From contig CM074760.1 in NCBI GenBank assembly GCA_037355855.1, positions 7,370,501 to 7,434,500 of the forward strand: a stretch of 64,000 nt of DNA, in the 5' to 3' direction. Below, piece by piece: positions 1 through 11,000 of the stretch. Within the stretch, counting starts at the first letter, position 1. Each line of letters begins with the position of its first letter. The DNA is from Pseudo-nitzschia pungens. Its lineage: Eukaryota > Bacillariophyta > Bacillariophyceae > Bacillariales > Bacillariaceae. The position numbers and the translations under genes are program-made. The notes beneath the pieces were generated by a model, which ran no database searches, was not told the DNA's origin, and worked only from the letters and a program-made list of their open reading frames with translations.

Positions 1-915
1 TGCAACCGTGGCCAACAAACAGAAATACAATACGATCATTGCTTGTTTCTTGTCGTTCCTAGTGCTTCAGTACGGGTAGGTAGCAGCTTATGACGTATTA
101 CTACACTACATACCAGTATGACGGTAGGTATGATCTCACGTCTCCCAACCACTTGGAAGGCCAACTAATTCAAAACTGACTAACATTTTCTCGGCAAGAA
201 GACGAGGTCAGTGGAAGAAATCACAATCGTGACTGAATATTCCTGTCACGAGGAGTTCATTCTAAATTCGAAAGGAAAGTGGCAGTTCAGAAAAAAGTTT
301 GAGACGGATGAAGGCAAAAGCTTATCACAAGCGGTGTTGTTGACCTAATGACTTGCTGCTGCAAGGAGTTTGTACATAGTCAGTGGGGAATGCCTATGGA
401 TGACTGATAGTCTTACACATTCATCCTCGTCTGGGTTGCAGACACGAAGAACTTATTGTTCTTTGTTTTCGAAGAAAAGAGCAAGAAATAATATAAATAT
501 TATTATTGTTCGTCGTTTGCTTCTATGTTGTTGTGCAAGATTGTTCCTTACTTGTAGCTTGAACTGAAATTAGAACGCATAACGCTTTCTCGACTCCTAG
601 TAGATCTAATCTGCATCCTCTACAGAATCCAATCTCAAGAATATGGAATGCCTGGTAGATATCCAATGAAGTCAACTAGGCGACTACTAGCTTTGGCATA
701 CTGATAGGTTAAGTAGTTTTTCAGAGGAAAGCATCGCTGTGTTAGGATTGCGCTTCGTTGGCAAGTCTGAGATTAAAGATGACCACCAACTATGGAAGTT
801 CGTTCCTTCGTTACAGGTCGAGACCATTGGAGCAATTCTACAGTGGTGGCAGAACGGAAGATAGTTTGAAAGTCATTGTTGAAAATGACTACTAAATACG
901 GTGTGTGCGTATCGC
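1..915. other. Intergenic, no gene recognised
   Basis: Only short ORFs without recognisable protein character are present. The right end is the 3' flank of the minus-strand COG5 gene. The left part may be flank of a gene outside the window. Confidence 0.6.
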
Positions 916-3900
916 TTACGATCGTCGTCTCTGCATCAACTCGGGGCCGAGCGCCATCAAGATGGCAGCAATCCGAGGATCCCCTTCGATCTTGCCGCTG
1001 TTTTCCCCGAGGAATGCGGACTGCGCGCTCTCTCGCTGCTTGTAAGAATCGCAGCAAGCCATCGTGGTCATCCAATCCAGGGATTCGCCCTCGTCTATGC
1101 TGCCGTCCAATGAGACCAGAGTTCCCGCGTAATCTTCGACACTGAGGCGCTTCCAGTGATGCGGAGACGTCAGCAGATCCGGTGCGAAGGAAAACAGGTA
1201 GTGATAGACCGTTGATGGACGAATGTCACGAATCCATACTTCTCGCGAAAGAGTCTTGGCGATTGTCGCAGCGGATTTGGTTGCGTCTTCCAGACCTGTC
1301 CAAAACAGCATCTGGCGGACGGCACGGAGTTCTGCGTAGGCCTTGCCGTTGCCGATTGTGCCGAGTGTCTGCGACCCAGCCGCGCCACTCGCTCGTGTCA
1401 TGAATTGATCGATGATCAGTTCAAAGTCGGCAAGGTCTTGTGTGAGGTGCATCTTGGCATTCTCTCCCAATGGACGAATCAAAGAGGCGGTGGACACGAA
1501 TGTGTAGACAGAGAATATGGATACAGCCGATCCAACGACGAGGGAGTAAGTGGGAGGCAGCTTTTGCAGGAATGCCGTGTACAAAGTGTCGTAAAACCCG
1601 CTCAAATGCTTCTGCGAAAAGGACGAAGCACTAGCTCCATCTGCGGAATCCATGCCCATGGAGCCCATACCCCCAAATCCTTGGTTCAAATAGACAATTT
1701 CTTGGTGCATGCGTCCCATAGCTGTCGCTACACGACGATTCAAAGCTCGGCAGAGTGGATTGAGAACAAGCTTGTCGACCATGTCGTCGATTTCTTTTCG
1801 GGCAGGCAACAGGGCCTGCATGGCAATGCTCGCTGCCTCTTCGAGTTGAGACGTAACTGCCGGTCTGTAGGGCTCCAAGAAAACCTTGTCGGGTGCATTG
1901 TGCAAGCACTCCGACATGAAATACATGATCTTCGTCACCTTCATGTCGTGTGCCAGAGCTTCCGTGGGGGTCCCATCGGCGGCGAGGCAGCCATCTTCGC
2001 CCGCCTTGCTGACGCCGTTTTCGGCCTGTATGCAAAATTGACTGATCATGTGGACAACGTTTTCGGCGATCATGGTCACCGCCGACAGCTCCCCTCCGCC
2101 CTCTCGGGGATCTGCCATTGCCAATTCTTGACGAATGATCGTATCGAATCTCTGGATGTCGTATTTCGACGGCAGGAGTGGCAGGTGGGAAATCGCGTTG
2201 CCGACGTCATCGATGGTAACGTTTTCGGTAAACATGTATTCCAACGGAGCGCAGAGTCGTCCGCTCGAAGCATTCAAAAAGGCCATTTGCATTCGGAACA
2301 GACCCTTTTGCGATGCGTGGTTCCCTTGCATTGTCAACCATTCCGGTGAGTTGAAGACGACCGACAAGGAAGTTGTTGTGCTTCCGGCGGCCGACGCGGA
2401 CGCGCCGGCACCGTTTTCGTCCTTGTTCTTGACCACGGTCCAGCTATCGGCACTCATGGACGAGGAACCACCTTGTCGAGCCGCAAGCCTTCCATCCGTT
2501 CCGTTTGTTTCGGTTGCGTTCGCATCGTCGTCGACAATCACTTGGGTGCTCCATTGCAAGAATGGATCGTCGAGGGCAGCAGAACCTCCCAGCAAACCCA
2601 TGCTGGTCGAAGAAGAGGAGGCGGCTGTCTCCTCGAGGGAAGCCATGAGTGTTGATCCAGAGACTCCCGCGGCTTGCATGACATCCTTGAGCGAAGCCAG
2701 CATGCTCAGAGTAGCCGAACGAGTCGCCGGGTAGAGGGCCGCAACATCGGGAGAGAACTTTCCGTTTTCGTAGGTGATGATGTGTTTGAGGCGGTCTCCC
2801 ATTCGCTGACAGAGTCGATCCCAGTACAGCGTAAAGATGGACCAGTCCTTCGCGTTGGTCTCCGCCACATCCCCGCTCTCGTCGCCGTAGGCAGCCCGAA
2901 ACTTTTCGGGAATGGGTGCCGCCGCAACCACGTCCCGGAAGACTTCCCGGCTGACGGGATCCGTCTTGCGCGCCAGGACTTGTTGCAGGTTCCACACCTG
3001 GAGGGAAGCTTCGGCAATCTCGTCGGCCCAGCGCGTGGCGGCCCTCGCTCGGAACTCTTTCAGTTTGTTCTTGAGCGCCCGCTGAACGTTCGAGTCGGAG
3101 AGTTTCTTGCTCGCGGCCGAAATCTTGGCCTCGGAAGTGGCGGTCTCCTGGAGGTTTGTGAGGGTGGTCGGGGACCAAAAGTCGTTGGTCGACTTTTCGG
3201 CCGCCAACAGAGCGTGGCTGACGGCACTCCACGCCGCCTCGGGGAGTTCTCCCAGGTGGTAATACACCTGGAGCGTCGCACCGAGCTGGATGATGGAGGA
3301 CGAAGAGGAGGAGGAGGACGCGAAGGAAGTCCCGTCCTGCTGGTGCTTGTGCTGCTGCTGGGCCAGGAGGGCGGCGGCCGCCTCGCGAACGGCAGCCGCC
3401 GTTTTGGTGGCCTGCGGTCGGATCGCTTCGACGATTTCGATCCGGTCGTCGCTGTTGTTGCTCCGCTTGAGTTCGGGCTTGGAGAACAAGTCTTCGATGA
3501 CCGCAACCGAAGCCGCCGCTCGCGTCAGATCCCTCAGGTCGTCCAGCATGAAGTTTTCCAGCTTGGACGCCTCGAACTGCAACCGGAGGATCATTTTCAG
3601 CGTAGCCGACAACTTCAGGACCCTGGACAAGCGGTTGGTGGCCTTTTCCATTCTGGTCAGGCCCCGCGTGAGCGAGGTCTCGACGCGAGAGGCGATGCCC
3701 TCCAGTACATCGCCCTGTCGTTTGAGACGATCGCATCGTTCGCGAGTTGCGACGAGAGTTGTTGTTGTCGTCGTTGCTGCGTTGTTGGGGTACGAGTCAG
3801 AGATTTCGTCCGCGGTTGCGTCTCTGTCGTTTCCATTGGTTTCGCTGTCTTCTTCCACAATGGTTGCAATAGCGTGCCCGTGCAATCGCAAGAGTGGCCC

Positions 3901-4422
3901 CGCAATCGCTTCCGGACTCGTTCGAGAAACCCTCTCCGCCAGGGATTCTACCAGGGCAAGTTTGCGGTCCACTTCTCCCAGAGCTTCTTCGGCCTGCTCC
4001 TGGTGATCTCGGACGGTGCGCCCGGCGCTGGAGCTGTTTTCTAGCAGCAAGGCCGCTGCGTAGGCGAAACTGGCTTCGGTTGTCGAATTGTTGCTGTCGT
4101 CCCCGTTGCTTTCGTTGTCCGCGCTGTTGGCGTCATCGTTGTCGTCTCCACCAGTGACAATGGCATTGGCATTGGCATTGGCGTTTGCGTTCGCATTCGC
4201 GTTCGCATTCGCGTTCGCGTTGAGGTGCATCCGATATTTGGTCAGCAAAGGATCTTCGCGCAACAAAAGCGCCAACGAAGAGGCCGCTTGCGCTCCCAGA
4301 GACGAAGAGTCATTCTTCGAAGACTTGCGCCGGGAAATGGTTGGAGACGTAGGGATTTTGGACATCCCATCTTCGCCGGAGATGCCTCCGTCCGTTGACC
4401 CGACCGTCATTCGTCCCGTCAT
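916..4422 (-). CDS. COG5: Conserved oligomeric Golgi complex subunit 5 (COG5)
   Basis: Subunit of the COG tether that captures retrograde vesicles at the Golgi. The gene is one uninterrupted 1168-codon frame. Blocks that I recognise from COG5 proteins occur in family order: an N-terminal coiled-coil region with LRLHGHAIA; a stretch ending VWNLQQVLARKTDPVSREVF, matching the animal LQKVLAKKRDPVS block; SLIRPLGENAKMHLTQDLAD, matching SLIRPLGEGGKM; and a C-terminal helical part. The product is about 300 residues longer than animal COG5. The extra length is low-complexity insertions: an Asn-Ala repeat after LTKYRMHL and Ser-, Thr- or Asp-rich loops. The start is the first ATG at 4422; MSKIPTSP, about 20 codons in, is an alternative. 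Both strands are widely open here because of composition, but only the minus frame resembles a protein family. Confidence 0.9.
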   Translation of the reverse strand: MTGRMTVGSTDGGISGEDGMSKIPTSPTISRRKSSKNDSSSLGAQAASSLALLLREDPLLTKYRMHLNANANANANANANANANANAIVTGGDDNDDANSADNESNGDDSNNSTTEASFAYAAALLLENSSSAGRTVRDHQEQAEEALGEVDRKLALVESLAERVSRTSPEAIAGPLLRLHGHAIATIVEEDSETNGNDRDATADEISDSYPNNAATTTTTTLVATRERCDRLKRQGDVLEGIASRVETSLTRGLTRMEKATNRLSRVLKLSATLKMILRLQFEASKLENFMLDDLRDLTRAAASVAVIEDLFSKPELKRSNNSDDRIEIVEAIRPQATKTAAAVREAAAALLAQQQHKHQQDGTSFASSSSSSSSIIQLGATLQVYYHLGELPEAAWSAVSHALLAAEKSTNDFWSPTTLTNLQETATSEAKISAASKKLSDSNVQRALKNKLKEFRARAATRWADEIAEASLQVWNLQQVLARKTDPVSREVFRDVVAAAPIPEKFRAAYGDESGDVAETNAKDWSIFTLYWDRLCQRMGDRLKHIITYENGKFSPDVAALYPATRSATLSMLASLKDVMQAAGVSGSTLMASLEETAASSSSTSMGLLGGSAALDDPFLQWSTQVIVDDDANATETNGTDGRLAARQGGSSSMSADSWTVVKNKDENGAGASASAAGSTTTSLSVVFNSPEWLTMQGNHASQKGLFRMQMAFLNASSGRLCAPLEYMFTENVTIDDVGNAISHLPLLPSKYDIQRFDTIIRQELAMADPREGGGELSAVTMIAENVVHMISQFCIQAENGVSKAGEDGCLAADGTPTEALAHDMKVTKIMYFMSECLHNAPDKVFLEPYRPAVTSQLEEAASIAMQALLPARKEIDDMVDKLVLNPLCRALNRRVATAMGRMHQEIVYLNQGFGGMGSMGMDSADGASASSFSQKHLSGFYDTLYTAFLQKLPPTYSLVVGSAVSIFSVYTFVSTASLIRPLGENAKMHLTQDLADFELIIDQFMTRASGAAGSQTLGTIGNGKAYAELRAVRQMLFWTGLEDATKSAATIAKTLSREVWIRDIRPSTVYHYLFSFAPDLLTSPHHWKRLSVEDYAGTLVSLDGSIDEGESLDWMTTMACCDSYKQRESAQSAFLGENSGKIEGDPRIAAILMALGPELMQRRRS
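4160..4220. repeat. Hexanucleotide repeat encoding Asn-Ala dipeptides
   Basis: About ten degenerate copies of a 6-bp unit (GGCATT / CGCGTT / CGCATT on the plus strand) near the 5' end of the COG5 frame. Read on the minus strand they give alternating Asn and Ala. The unit keeps the frame, so changes in copy number would lengthen or shorten the protein without breaking it. Confidence 0.85.
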
Positions 4423-5361
4423 CGTCGAATAGATGTCAAATTATGAGAAAATAACGATCAGCGGCTTTTGCTTCGTCGAAGTTGACGAATGCAAAAATCG
4501 ACACAATTCCTGTGGATTACGGAATCGGTGCAGCGTTGGATCTGCGGTGTTTGATGCGTTTGCAGTGAGAGGAGGTGTGGATAGCGGTTGTGGCTCGTGA
4601 TCCGTCCCGTGCGCGAGTTACAGTTTGCCGATTTCGGGGAGTATCCGTCATGGTCATTCTCACTGCTCACTGGATCCGATCTCCGACATCCGACCACAAC
4701 GAAAGAGAAACAATCACGAAGAGAAAGACTGCAATAGTTTTTTCAACAACAGCAAGAAACTCCGTCATCATACGACAAGATTAACTTACTCGTAGTCAAA
4801 ATAGATAGGACCAATATGATGGGCATGAAGGTACAAGAGACCATTTTCCATAATATCAACAAAGATTCATTCTCAATCTCGAGATATTTACGTAGTGTTG
4901 TTGTTCCATTTGAGATTGATCTTTTCATCTACAAGTACGAGTATGATGGTCAAAGCCAAGGAAGTACCACACTGTTATCGGCACCGAGACGAGCACAAGG
5001 ATTGAATACGAATAAGGAATCTTGTATCTAACTTCCAACCTACTGAGAGATGGGATACTATCGCTGCTTCCGAGAGACATAACGTGTGCATAATACAATC
5101 AATCAAGTTGTGCTTTCATCAAATTGACACAGTGTGAGGCATGCAAAAAAGAAGCATCGAAATGCTTTCTTTCGAAGTTTCTTCCGAAGTCTACTTTGTT
5201 CACTAGTTCTGACAAATGCACCATCATCCTTCGAAACTTCATTGGGAGGGCGATGGAACCCACACTACGTACGTACGAGTGGCATTCCAAAGCACAAAGC
5301 ACAAAGCGCAAAGCAGACACACACCGTGCACAAAAACAAAAACCACGCGTTTTCTACTATA

Positions 5362-5392
<31 letters not shown>

Positions 5393-5404
5393 TTATGCAC
5401 TATA
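4423..5404. other. Intergenic: COG5 5' flank and 3' flank of the plastid repeat protein
   Basis: No gene recognised. It contains a perfect (TCG)10 run at 5362..5391, just beyond the stop codon of the next minus-strand gene and probably in its 3' UTR. Confidence 0.6.
5362..5391. repeat. (TCG)10 microsatellite
   Basis: Ten perfect TCG units, 14 bp downstream of the stop codon (minus strand) of the plastid repeat protein. Confidence 0.95.
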
Positions 5405-6988
5405 CTATACAATCCCGAGCCCAAGATTGACCCGTTCCGCCAGACTCGGGCCACCGACGCCTCCGTCGTTTCGCAATCCGTGATCCGCCGCTTCTATCTC
5501 GGGGGAGGACACTATTTCCCGCGCCGCCGCTCTGGCCGGGGCGCTGGCGAGGATTTTCGACACGGCCTCGGCGAGGACGGCGGCCTTGTCGTTTTCCATG
5601 CTTCCCCACCGCGACTTTCCGGCGGCGGCCGCCGCGGCTATCTTGGCGTTTCGGAGGTCGTAGGCGGACGGCGCGGCGCTCACCTCCGTGGCCAGTGCCG
5701 AGGGAGCGGAAGCCGTGCTGTCGTCGCCCGCCGTGAAGAGTTGCTGGCCGAGATTCACTCGGTCGGCCAGGGACGGTCCTCCGACGCCACCGTCGTTGCG
5801 CAAACCGTGGTCGGCCTGTTCGATGACCGTTGTGCTCACGGCGGACGCGGCTGCGGCTGCGGCGGGCGGGGCCGTTGTTTTGGGGGCGGACGACAGAGCG
5901 GGCCCCTTGGAGGCTTCCGCGCTGGCCTTTTGGACCTCGGCATCGCCCCATCGCGACTTTCCGGCTTTTCCCGCCGCCGCTACCTTTTCGTTCCGTTTGT
6001 CAAAGGACGAGGTTCCGGGGAGCTCGATGGCGGCCGGCGCCGCCGCTCCGTTGGCGATTCCCGCCGCCGCCCCGTTGACCGCCTCGGGCGTTGCCTCGGC
6101 CCTCGCCTCCGCAAAGGCGTCCCCCGCGTTTATCTGGACCCTGGCGACCTCCATGTCGCCCCAGCGGGATTTTCCGGCCTTGGCCGCCGCCGCGACCTTC
6201 GAGCTGCGCGTGTCGTACAGTTTGGTGGCCGCGGAGGCGGCGGAAGCGGTTTCCACCGCGCTCGTCGCGGAGGCCCCGGACGACGACGACGAAGCACCGA
6301 GCAGGAGCTTGATCTTGGCCTCGTACCTGGCGGCGGTGGCCAATTCGGCGGCTTGGACGGCCTTTAGTTTTTGCTGCTGGGCCTTGACGATGTACTCCGC
6401 CATGAATTTCTGGTAGGCAACCAGCTTTGCCTGCAATTCCTCCTTCGACATTTTGCTCAGATCCACGCCGGTGGACGGAGGCGTGGAAACAACCACCGCG
6501 CTCTCTTTCGGGATCGCTTCCTTCAGCGCTTTCACCTCGCCTTTTAGTGTCTGCAACGAAGGAGATTTTTTCAGCATCGGGATCGGGATTGGCATTGGGC
6601 TTTTAGAATCAATGGATGCGTCTGCTTTGGATTGCGGGATAGCATCGACCACAACAACGGGTTCTCCTCGTTCCTCTCACCGCATCAACAATCTTCCGAG
6701 GTATTCTTACTGTAATAACATTTCGTATTGTTCATCTCGAGGTATTTTACGTACCTGAATCTCGACATTCTTCTTGTCCTCGACGGCTTTGACCGCTCGG
6801 AGCTTCTCTTCGTGTGCCTTCGCCATGTAATCCGTGAGATCTTCCGGAGTGAGAGAGAGTGCGTCCGGGCCTCGTTCCATCGTCCTCGAGCCGATGCCGG
6901 TAGTTTTTGTTGTTTGCACGAACGAACGGACCAAGGGAGATGTCGCCAGCAACAGGAAGGCCGAGAGGGCTGGGGTTGTGAATTTCAT
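5405..6988 (-). CDS. Plastid-targeted, disordered repeat protein (unknown function)
   Basis: Two exons: 6755..6988 and 5405..6673. The intron, 6674..6754, has donor GTACGT and acceptor GAG|G and is phase 0; the product is 500 aa. The N-terminus is hydrophobic and ends in LVRSFVQT, which fits a diatom signal-plus-transit peptide (SF junction). A helical motif occurs twice: MAKAHEEKLRAVKAVED (exon 1) and IVKAQQQKLKAVQAAEL (about residues 172-188). Then come three AAA(K/G/A)AGKSRWG(D/S)(M/A)E modules (about residues 237-254, 308-325, 420-438) and two ADHGLRNDGGVGGPSLA(D/E)RVNLG modules (about 365-387 and 474-496). They are separated by Ala/Ser/Pro-rich linkers with no fold signature. Such evenly spaced Trp/Arg 'stickers' in disordered linkers resemble Rubisco-linker proteins of pyrenoids in layout, but the motif is not one I can match. 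Coding status and plastid targeting are well supported; the function is unknown. Confidence 0.8.
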
Positions 6989-8086
6989 TGTGGAAAATCT
7001 GTCTCTTGGCGTGTGTGTGTGTGTGTGTGTGTGTGTGTTTCGAGTTGTTTATTGCGTTCGAGAGGTAGGTAGGTAGGTAGAAGGAAACTTTGGATCGAGT
7101 CGAGAACACTTGCTGGAACAGCCGATGTGTTGCCTCGTTGATGATGTAGGTGTTGCGATGGATCGGGGGACTATTGTTCGTAGTCCTATGTGGATTGTAC
7201 CGGGTAGATTGCTGCTATCGGGAGTGCGAGCTTTATCGGCCTTGCTGTAATTACTTGCAGTTGTTACTGGGTTTTCTTTCGATCTGCTTTTGGCTAGGAT
7301 GTGCAAGTATCTTCTGAACCGTGAAGTTAGTGCGTACGGTATTGCGAGAGAATGATGTGTCGAGCCTACCCGTACCGGTAAGGTTAACTACTTATTTAAT
7401 GTACTACCACCCGGCTGAAATAATCGTTTGTTCTGCATCAAGTGTATTTTCTATTTCCGGTATTTGTTAATTTGCGGCTTTGACGCAATCTCTCAAATCG
7501 GTGGAGAATACAAAATCCTCGACCAATCATGATGAGTGAAAAGGATGAAGGGACCTCGTGAGGACACCGTTTGTTGCGTCCTGTGGGGTCCGTTCCTTCT
7601 CCGATCGCTGAAAGTTTCGCCTTTGGTAGTCTTCATGTTTCAGTCTGTCGTCCTCCGTTGACAACAATAGACTTACCGTAGAATGCCAAGTAAGAAGTAG
7701 AAACTATTTTAGCCGCTTTTCTCTGTGGTGCCTCGATGTTCCATCAATGTTGTCGTGTTTTTGATTGTTTTGATGATTGATGAGATGATTGGTGATTGAT
7801 GAAAGGTGACGGGGATCGTCCCCTGATTTTAGGAGGGAGAAAATGGGATTAGCGGCATGCGGCATGGAACCTTACTTCGTAAGAAGTAATCTTAACCTTA
7901 CTTTGTACAGTAATTGTTTCCAACTTCGAACCCGGCAGATCCAACATCTAAAAATCCACAACCCACAACCCAGAACCTTGGCGCCTTTTCACTGGCTGTA
8001 AGCATCACAAAGAAAAGGATCAGATTGTGGCACTGGAATAAGCACCATCATCATTCTCGAGGTTGCTATTCACTCCGATTCCGACC
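6989..8086. other. Divergent intergenic region between plastid repeat protein and CPSF1
   Basis: No gene recognised. It contains (GT)14 at 7011..7038, just upstream of the minus-strand ATG at 6988; TACCGGTA at 7373..7380; and several GTAAGGTTA or TAACCTTAC motifs near 7376 and 7868-7900. It must hold the promoters of both flanking genes. Confidence 0.6.
7011..7038. repeat. (GT)14 microsatellite in a gene leader
   Basis: Fourteen perfect GT units 22 bp upstream of the minus-strand start codon at 6988, so probably a CA tract in the 5' leader of that gene. Confidence 0.95.
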
Positions 8087-11000
8087 ATGTCCGCCCCGAA
8101 CTCCCGCCCCGTCCACCCCTTGTGTCCTGTCGGTTTTCGAGGGAAAGACGGGAGTCGAATATTCCACCTGGGCCCACGTGACGAAACAAAGCCTGGACGT
8201 CAACAAGAGAAGCGATGGAAGCGGAACGGGCGGAATGCCCGATTTGGTAACGGCCAATGCGTCTTCCCTCTCGGTGTATCGGGTGGACGAATCGACGGGC
8301 AAGATGCTTCTCGTGCATACCTATTCCAATCTGGCAGGAAATGTTTGCTTCTTGGAGACATTGCGCGTCAATGATTACGAAGACGACGAGGTCGACGACG
8401 AGGGTACTTCGGGGAAGGATCGAGAGCAGAAAAATGATGCGGAAACAGAAAGCAGCGGTGACAACGAAGAGGGAGAACAACAAAAACAACAACAACAACA
8501 GCAACAGCAACAACGACAGTCCGAGGAGGAACGAACGCCGACGAAAACCAAGGGATCCCGTCGACGCAGACGCAGACGTCGCCCCGATGCCCTGTTGGTG
8601 GGATTTTGTGGACATCCTCGATTGGCCATCATCCAAGTTCAGCCAGATTTATTGTTGGCCACGACACTCCTCGATCTGACACCCGCCCTCACCGATTACT
8701 CTCACGGGGCCGTGACGCCGTTGGAGCAGGATCCTGACAGCTAGTTTGTTTCAGAGAGAGGAAAATTCTTCTCTTCACCACCAGGCTACCGTGTCCGTTG
8801 TGCTGGGGGGCGGGGTCTCGGTCGTTTGCCTGGATCTCAAGTACAATGCATCCGTGGGCGGTTGGAGGGCGGTGGAAGAACCATATGTTTTGCCGCTGTT
8901 CACACTGGCGCAAACCATCGACAAGAAGACAATTTTGGGACAATCCGGTCACAGCAGCAGCAGTAGCAGCAGCAACAACAACCAACAGCGGGGCAATCAA
9001 CGACACAACAACCGGGGAGACACAAACAACGCGCTGCTGACCCAGTCGATCGTGACGGGCTTTGGAGAGATCCTGTCGACCGCCTTTTTGCCGGGCTACA
9101 TGGAACCCACCATGGTCATTTTGCATTCCAATCCGAGTGTCGGGCATTCGTGGTCGGGACGGTTGGGAAGAGACACCGAGGGCGGCAAGGGCGGGACTCG
9201 TTACTCGTTGGTCTTGACGGCGGTAACCGTCACGGTGGGACACCAACGATCGGCGTTGCTGTGGTCCACCGAAGTTCCCGCGGACGCGATGCACGTCTAC
9301 ACGTGCCCGCTCGATGCTACCGTCGACCGGCGACACCAGCAACGCGACGTCCATCGTCCCCCCGAGGGGAGGCCGGAACGCTGGCAACGCGGCGGCGTGC
9401 TTGGTCCATTGCGTCAACTCCGTGGTGTGGATATCCAACACGGGACAGATTCAGCAATGCCTGGCGGTCAACGGCTGGGTCGCCTTCGACGCTGTCGACC
9501 GCGTACAACGGTCTCGTCACGGCCAACCACTGGCCCTTTCCAAAACTTGCCATCCAACTGGACGGGGCGCGATTTTCGCCCCTCAACGCGACTACCTGGT
9601 TCGTGGTCTTGCGTCGAGGACAGGTCTATTTGCTGCAAAAGGACAGGGACGGTGGTGGTGGTGGCCATTGGTCCTTCATGCCTCTCTACCAAACGGTAGG
9701 GGCTGTCGGAGAAGTTTCCCACTTGAGTTGTTGTCCCATGGGCATGTACGCCGCCCTCTCGTCGGCCAAGGACAAGAGCATGTTTTATTCCTCGTCAAAA
9801 TCGGACGCAGCTGGAACACTAGAGGACCGGTTGCACGACATTGGCCTTTTGTTCGTAGCAAGCCGCCTCGGAGATTCTTCTTTGCTTGGGTACGCACTGG
9901 GGAAGACATCCGTTGCGGAAGCGCTGAAAACCGAACCAGGAATCGGGGATGTCGGCCAAAACATCAAAACGGAAAACACGCTTCTCCCCATCAAGGGGGA
10001 AGAATCGACGAGTTCATCGAAACCGGCGTCGTCGGATACACGTAGTCGATGATGTCATGGGCAGCAGTGACGACGACTACGAACAAATCCTGCAACTAGA
10101 AGAAGAAGCATTGTACGGCTGACACGACTTCCGATGAGAAATCGGGGAATCCCAATGTCATTCCTCTCAGCGATGAGGACGATGAAGACACTCTAGAAAA
10201 CAAGGTTCTGCAGGAATCGAGGCGGAAACGCGCTCGCTTCAGCAATTTGCTCGTAGTGAGAACGCTTCATGTTCTAGACTCGTTGACTTCGTTTGGGCCA
10301 CTGGGTCCGGCGTGCTCGGGACCGCTTTCACCCAGCCCAGAGGTGACAGCAGATCCAACCATGTCTAGTAGCAACACAACAACCTCAATGGCGACGACGG
10401 GACACATCTTCCCCTGTGGATACGGGTCGAGTGGTGGCATTGCCCTCGTTTCCGTCCCAGGAAGAGATGATCGAAATATTTTGGATGAGGCCGATTGCAT
10501 CAATGCGAAGGGCTTATTCTGTTTACCACGCCGCCAATTGGTGTTCATGGCTATGCTGCCAGAAGATGGTGGAACGAAGGTATTCCGACTCGAAGGGGCC
10601 GATACAAAACATGATTTGGTTGAAGTCGACCTTGACGAATGGTGCCCGAATGAGGACACGCGTGACTTTTTCACCACTTGTCACCTCCTTACGGTGATCG
10701 ATCTAACAAGAGATTCGTTCTTGGTTTTAGCAGCTTCGCCGGACGATGAAAATTCGAAATCGTATTTCCTTATTGTTCTCCAATGTCAAACTTCAACAAT
10801 TCGTATGAAAGCAGCGAATCAACTGGATATTCCGAATGGTGAATGTATCACAAGTGTGAAGGCAGTTGAAGATAAAGAATCAGAACAAGTATTCCTTGCA
10901 TACACCCTCACTACGGGTGAATCAACTATTGCTGTAATCCCTAGTGATGGATCATTGAACATCAAACGTTCCTTCTCGTCAGTCGATGATTCTCAGATGG

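Noticed and set aside
2674..4044. Long plus-strand frame (456 codons) antisense to COG5
   Set aside because: It is a by-product of the GC-rich codon pattern of COG5. It has no family resemblance and lies fully inside a conserved gene.
5216..6416. Long plus-strand frames (383 and 242 codons) antisense to the plastid repeat protein
   Set aside because: The minus strand has the targeting signal, an intron and a modular repeat structure. The plus-strand translations are Arg/Gly-rich shadow sequence.
8735..10125. Programmed +1 frameshifting with a shared slippery site
   Set aside because: The codons before the stops differ (AGC, CGA and GGC here; TAC in PP5) and no common downstream element is visible, so a recoding signal is not supported. 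Kept only as an alternative in the findings.
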